A stretch of 64,000 bases of DNA from B30-G6 sp964633115 (lineage in GTDB: Bacteria > Desulfobacterota > Desulfobacteria > Desulfobacterales > B30-G6). Made by a program: the position numbers and the translations under genes. Where the stretch lies: NCBI GenBank assembly GCA_964633115.1, contig CAZWEO010000005.1, forward strand, positions 1-64,000, given 5' to 3'. Positions within the stretch are counted from its first letter, which is position 1, and every line of letters begins with the position of its first letter. Shown piece after piece: positions 60,088 through 64,000 of this stretch. The notes below the pieces were generated by a model. The model had not been told where the DNA came from. It worked only from the letters and a program-made list of their open reading frames with translations, and made no database searches.

Positions 60088-61206
60088 TTAAAAATCAAAC
60101 CCTCGAACCCTCGAATCCTTGTGGAGATATCTCCCGAATTCCTTAACGGCTTCAAACATGGCGATACAATTATCCGGATCAACACCCGGGTGAAGGGTGT
60201 TGGAAGAACATATAATCAAGCCACCGCCCTTACCAGCATCTTGTATGGCTTGTTGAACCGCCTGTTGGACTTGCTCTGGGCTGCCTTTGGGCAGGAGCTC
60301 TTGGCAATCGATATTACCAAGGAGGCAGAGCCGATCACCGCAATACGCCTTTACTTTTTTTAATTGCATATCGGCCTGGGGCTCCAAGGGATTAAGCCCA
60401 TCATAGCCCGCATCCAACAGCTGGTCGATGATGGGCCAAAGATTTCCGTCGCTGTGCCGGATTACTTTCAGGCCTTGTTCATGGGCTTGGTCCACCAATC
60501 TGCGATTATAGGGCAGGATAAACTCATTAAAATGATCGGGTGAAATCAAGGTGGTGTTTTTATCGGCTATATCATCCTCAACAATCAGGACATCCAGCCC
60601 GGCGGCCACCAGCATATCGAGTTGCCGCAGGCTGTATTCGGTGACTATTTCAGCAACCTGATGTAAAAAATTAGGGTTGTCAAACAACTTCATCATATAG
60701 TTTTCCATCCCAAGCAGTCGCCAGCTTCGTACAAAGGCACCCCGCATCATCCAAAATATGGCCTTTTGATCCCCGAATCGATCCTTCATTAAATCAACGG
60801 CAAAAAGCTGTTCACGGGCCGGAATTGGTGGGGTATAGCCTGACAGATCAGCCTCGGATTGGATCGGATGCCGGCAAGGAACAGGGATGCCATGAGGACT
60901 GCGCGCAAAACCAACACCCCAATCATCCACTAGCTCGGCCTGGTCGGAGAATTCCGTTCCGGGACCGAGTGGCAGGCATGTATATCCATCAACACCGTAG
61001 GATTCCAACACCAGAAAAAGGGTGTCGATGAGTTTGATCTTTTCGGCGTCATTCATCTGGTGCAGCATTTTACCCAGGGGTAACCCATCTGTCAGGTATT
61101 TACCGATCCCCATAATGGGTCCTTCATTAATGCCGTGAATAAATAAAGGCACGCGATCCGGCTCGCTAATGTTCAAAGCTGCCAGAATGCGTTCTTTTCC
61201 AGTCAT
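60088..61206 (-). CDS. Uroporphyrinogen decarboxylase / MtaA-family protein
   Basis: 372 residues, starting MTGKERILAALNISEPDRVP as in the URO-D/cobalamin methyltransferase superfamily. The region VIRHSDGNLWPIIDQLLDAGYDGLNPLEP has the fold's HxDGN variant in place of the HxCG metal site of MtaA, so metal binding is uncertain. It probably handles a methyl transfer or a related decarboxylation rather than haem synthesis. It overlaps the MFS gene by four bases (ATGA), so the two are coupled. Its last codons lie in a repeat of AACCCTCG words. Confidence 0.85.
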   Translation of the reverse strand: MTGKERILAALNISEPDRVPLFIHGINEGPIMGIGKYLTDGLPLGKMLHQMNDAEKIKLIDTLFLVLESYGVDGYTCLPLGPGTEFSDQAELVDDWGVGFARSPHGIPVPCRHPIQSEADLSGYTPPIPAREQLFAVDLMKDRFGDQKAIFWMMRGAFVRSWRLLGMENYMMKLFDNPNFLHQVAEIVTEYSLRQLDMLVAAGLDVLIVEDDIADKNTTLISPDHFNEFILPYNRRLVDQAHEQGLKVIRHSDGNLWPIIDQLLDAGYDGLNPLEPQADMQLKKVKAYCGDRLCLLGNIDCQELLPKGSPEQVQQAVQQAIQDAGKGGGLIICSSNTLHPGVDPDNCIAMFEAVKEFGRYLHKDSRVRGFDF

Positions 61207-62471
61207 GCTGCCTCCATGAGAACATCTAAATCATCAACGGATTGTAGGTCATCATTATAAAAAATTGCACCAATCCAAAAAAGTAGTCCGGCCAGCAGGC
61301 AAAACAGGGGCAGGATTTTAAAGGCTGTGACAAGTTCATAACGATCGGATACCATACCCACAAAAAGGGGCCCCAAAGGGCTCCCCAAGGTGTGTTGGAT
61401 GACGATATTGATACTCAAGGATACAGCCCGCAATCCTGGATGAACCACATCCTGGGTTACCGCGACTCCAGCCGGTACAAACATGATGATGGTGATGCCT
61501 AGACAAAGTAAGACCACATACTGGGGCGCTCCCTCCAAGTACCCGAAAGCCACATAGAGGAGCACGGCCGAGATCATGGATGTGATAGCCGGTAGCAGCA
61601 TGCGAGCTCGAGGTGTATGACGCATCCAGCGGTCGCAGAGATAGCCACCCAGGGGCGCACCGATGATGGCCATAAACATGACCAATCCGCCTTTGGGACC
61701 GGCTTTGCTCATGGGTAAATCATGCATGCGATGGAAATAGGTTGGTAGCCAACTCAATAAGGCCGTGGTCACAAAAACGTTTGATGCAAAGGCCAAATTA
61801 TTGAAGAGTAGTGATTTTTTGGTGATAAAGGCCTTGATCATGTCTGCCAGGGTCATCTTTACTGGTTTCTGACCAGGAGTTTTATTGGCAGTGTGTACCA
61901 GGGCCACTGTTTTGTAATCTTGTACCTTAAAGAACATCAAAGCCAGGATAAAACCAGGAACCGCCACGATTCCAAAAGCATGCCGCCAACCCAGATGTTC
62001 AGCAATGATGCCACCAAGGGCGATACCGAGGGCACTCCCCAAAGGGATGGATGCATTCCAGATTCCTAAAATCCGAGCGCGTTTCTCAGGCGGAAATAGG
62101 GCTGAGATCAAAGCTGTTCCGCCCGGAGCATAGCCGGCCTCGCCGATGCCGATGGCAATTCTAGCCGTAAACAGCTGCTTGAAATTTCGCGTAAAAACAC
62201 AGGCGAACGTTGCCAAACTCCAGAGGGCAGCCATGAGGCCCACGGCTTTTTTACGACTCCAGCGATCAACTATGATGGATACGGGAAAAGAGAATAAAAG
62301 AATGGACCAATAGACCGCCGAAACCAGGAGTCCGCATTCCGTATCACTCAAGCCCCAGTCTTTTTGTAGAAAAGGAAATAAAGATACAATGATGAGCCGA
62401 TCGATATAATCGAACATATAGAGCAAGAACAGGAGTAGAAATGTAAAGGTGGCGTTCTTGGATGTTTTCAT
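61203..62471 (-). CDS. MFS transporter, Spinster-like
   Basis: 422 residues with about 12 transmembrane helices. RWSRKKAVGL (loop 2-3), AIGIGEAGYAPGGTALI and FPPEKRARILGIW match the Spinster-type and hexuronate/phthalate-type branches of the superfamily. It is transcribed first and coupled to the URO-D-family gene, so it likely imports that enzyme's substrate, whose identity is unknown. Confidence 0.9.
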   Translation of the reverse strand: MKTSKNATFTFLLLFLLYMFDYIDRLIIVSLFPFLQKDWGLSDTECGLLVSAVYWSILLFSFPVSIIVDRWSRKKAVGLMAALWSLATFACVFTRNFKQLFTARIAIGIGEAGYAPGGTALISALFPPEKRARILGIWNASIPLGSALGIALGGIIAEHLGWRHAFGIVAVPGFILALMFFKVQDYKTVALVHTANKTPGQKPVKMTLADMIKAFITKKSLLFNNLAFASNVFVTTALLSWLPTYFHRMHDLPMSKAGPKGGLVMFMAIIGAPLGGYLCDRWMRHTPRARMLLPAITSMISAVLLYVAFGYLEGAPQYVVLLCLGITIIMFVPAGVAVTQDVVHPGLRAVSLSINIVIQHTLGSPLGPLFVGMVSDRYELVTAFKILPLFCLLAGLLFWIGAIFYNDDLQSVDDLDVLMEAA

Positions 62472-62782
62472 GGTGTTGCGAGCATATCTATGTTATTTTA
62501 TTTCAAAAGGCAAGCCCGTAAAAGGGTACTATGAATTCAATAATGACCACCACAGACAAGATATAGCATTTATCAGAAAAATATTCCGTTTCGTTTTGGC
62601 TTGAAATTCGAATGGTAATTAAACCGACAGGTTTTAGTGTGATTCATTTTTAGCAAGGATGCGGAAACTGTAAATTGTTGGCTATCAAGAATGAGATTTG
62701 GGTAGAGATGTAAAGGGGATCAGAACCGCAAGTAGGAAATACTTTTGGGCCCACGTTCGGAAGGCATGCGAAAATCTTACGG
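62472..62782. other. Divergent intergenic region without visible features
   Basis: It separates the divergent MFS gene and the beta-barrel gene and must hold both promoters, but I see no convincing -35/-10 pair, repeat or RNA. Confidence 0.4.
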
Positions 62783-64000
62783 ATGCTTATTGTTGCTATC
62801 TTCCTGACGATTATATGGACCGGCCAGTCAGGTGCTGCCAGGGCGGTTTTGAACAATGGCCAAGCGATTGATATCCCCGTGGAGCATCTACAGCATATTA
62901 AAAATAGCCCTGGGATCTTTTTCTTTACCTATCCACCTGAAAAAATCTTTAAACACAATATCAAAGACTGGATCGTCATAAAGCTTTCGGATGAACTGGG
63001 AGGCGGATTTTTAGCTGGTACTTCCGAGAATGTCAACCAAGCTTTTACAGAGCTAAATACAACCGAAAGCATAATAAAATCGGCGCCCAGCCAATCAACA
63101 ACCTTTCAACCGGACCAGGAAAAAGAAAATCCCGATCCCAAAATCGAGATCGAGACCAGCTATGGATATCGTCAAGACCGACTCGATTGGAACATAGCCG
63201 GCAACCTCCAGGGTGAAAACCCCAACATTCTTTCAGAATTGACTTGGGAGGATTTGCTAATTCATGAAATGCGATTGGGTATCCGCACGACTCTGAATCG
63301 ACCATTCTATTTTAGAGGATCGATCCACTATGGCGTGATTGTGGATGGCGAGAATCAGGATTCAGATTATGCCGCCGATGATCGCGAAATGGAGTTTTCA
63401 CGTTCAAATAACAACGCAGATAAGGGTCGTACCCTGGATGGGCTGCTGGGTATTGGGTATAATTTTCGACTTATATCTAAAACTGTGAATTTTGTACCCC
63501 AGGCTGGCTACTCGATTCATAAACAGAATCTAAATATGACAGATGGTTACCAGACAATCACTTGGGCGGGCGGCCCGCCTTTGGGATCATTTGATGGTCT
63601 TGACAGTACGTATGAGACCCAATGGTGGGGACCCTGGATCGGATTCGATCTGGTGGTGAATATCAAAAAGTCTGTGTCATATCTGCCACCACTTTCGATC
63701 CGAGCCGGATATGAATATCATTGGGCTGAATATTATGCCCAGGCGGACTGGAATCTGCGTGAGGATTTCGAACATCCCAAAAGTTTTGAGCATGAGGCCG
63801 ATGGGAGCGGCTCGCTGATGGGGGTGGAATTGTGTGCCCACATATCAGATCTTTGGTCAGTAACATTCGGGTACGAAACCGAAGTATGGTCGACCGAGGA
63901 TGGTATCGATCGTGTATTTTTAGCAGACGGCACCACGATTTCAACGCGTTTAAACGAGGTTAATTGGCAATCAACAACAATCCAATTCGGATTCAGGTTT
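62783..64000 (+). CDS. Outer-membrane beta-barrel protein, partial at the right edge
   Basis: 406 codons stay open to the last base of the window. It starts MLIVAIFLTIIWTGQSGAARA, a signal peptide with cleavage near GAARA, though the n-region is short of positive charge and no ribosome-binding site is strong. After a soluble part of about 110 residues come alternating strands with aromatic girdles, and the last visible residues are QFGFRF. A terminal Phe after alternating hydrophobic residues is the outer-membrane beta-signal, so the stop codon is probably just outside. It is similar in style to omptin-like or Protochlamydia-type porin barrels; no exact family is claimed. Confidence 0.75.
   Translation, partial: MLIVAIFLTIIWTGQSGAARAVLNNGQAIDIPVEHLQHIKNSPGIFFFTYPPEKIFKHNIKDWIVIKLSDELGGGFLAGTSENVNQAFTELNTTESIIKSAPSQSTTFQPDQEKENPDPKIEIETSYGYRQDRLDWNIAGNLQGENPNILSELTWEDLLIHEMRLGIRTTLNRPFYFRGSIHYGVIVDGENQDSDYAADDREMEFSRSNNNADKGRTLDGLLGIGYNFRLISKTVNFVPQAGYSIHKQNLNMTDGYQTITWAGGPPLGSFDGLDSTYETQWWGPWIGFDLVVNIKKSVSYLPPLSIRAGYEYHWAEYYAQADWNLREDFEHPKSFEHEADGSGSLMGVELCAHISDLWSVTFGYETEVWSTEDGIDRVFLADGTTISTRLNEVNWQSTTIQFGFRF

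Overview
The window looks like a chromosome segment from a Gram-negative, anaerobic bacterium, most likely a Desulfobacterota (former Deltaproteobacteria) sulfate reducer or a close relative. The reasons are the gene order of the ribosomal and RNA-polymerase clusters, lipoprotein and beta-barrel signals of a didermal cell, a TRAP transporter, and a glutaryl-CoA dehydrogenase plus glutaconyl-CoA decarboxylase alpha module of the kind known from anaerobic aromatic degraders such as Desulfococcus. The assignment is an inference; no 16S rRNA gene is present.

Layout. 1-7629: signalling and envelope genes, namely a TPR protein with a degenerate receiver domain, an orphan FliL-like protein beside a Ser/Thr kinase with a cyclic-nucleotide-binding domain, a UspA protein, a small lipoprotein and an MltD-type lytic transglycosylase with three LysM repeats, followed by a repeat-rich gap. 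7630-22287: tRNA-Thr/Tyr/Gly/Thr-tuf-rpmG-tRNA-Trp-secE-nusG-rplKAJL-rpoBC. 22454-39488: rpsL-rpsG-tuf (no fusA), then a nearly complete S10-spc-alpha block from rpsJ to rplQ, without adk or map after secY. 39902-40893: a membrane-anchored peptide deformylase and a SpoIIAA/STAS-like protein. 41249-44353: a DctP-DctQ-DctM TRAP transporter. 44773-48311: a glutaryl-CoA-type dehydrogenase, an AhpD/CMD-family protein and a GcdA-type carboxyltransferase. 48447-59178: a glycogen cluster with a fused debranching enzyme, phosphorylase, glycogen synthase and a eukaryote-type branching enzyme. 59254-64000: a HAD phosphatase, a URO-D/MtaA-family protein coupled to an MFS transporter, and an outer-membrane beta-barrel gene that is open to the window edge.

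The translation block is conventional in content but has several distinctive details. There are two virtually identical tuf copies 15 kb apart. Six ribosomal genes start with TTG. A canonical L10 leader precedes rplJ. SecE and bL17 carry long charged extensions. Several strong inverted or tandem repeats lie between ribosomal genes. Intergenic regions throughout the window share families of palindromic repeats, including one 30-base motif present both inside the S10 operon and before the GcdA gene.

The most interesting metabolic feature is the glycogen cluster. A two-domain debranching enzyme with the eukaryotic architecture sits in a run with phosphorylase, synthase and a GBE1-like branching enzyme. 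These could together build and fully degrade a glycogen store, although no ADP-glucose pyrophosphorylase is visible here.
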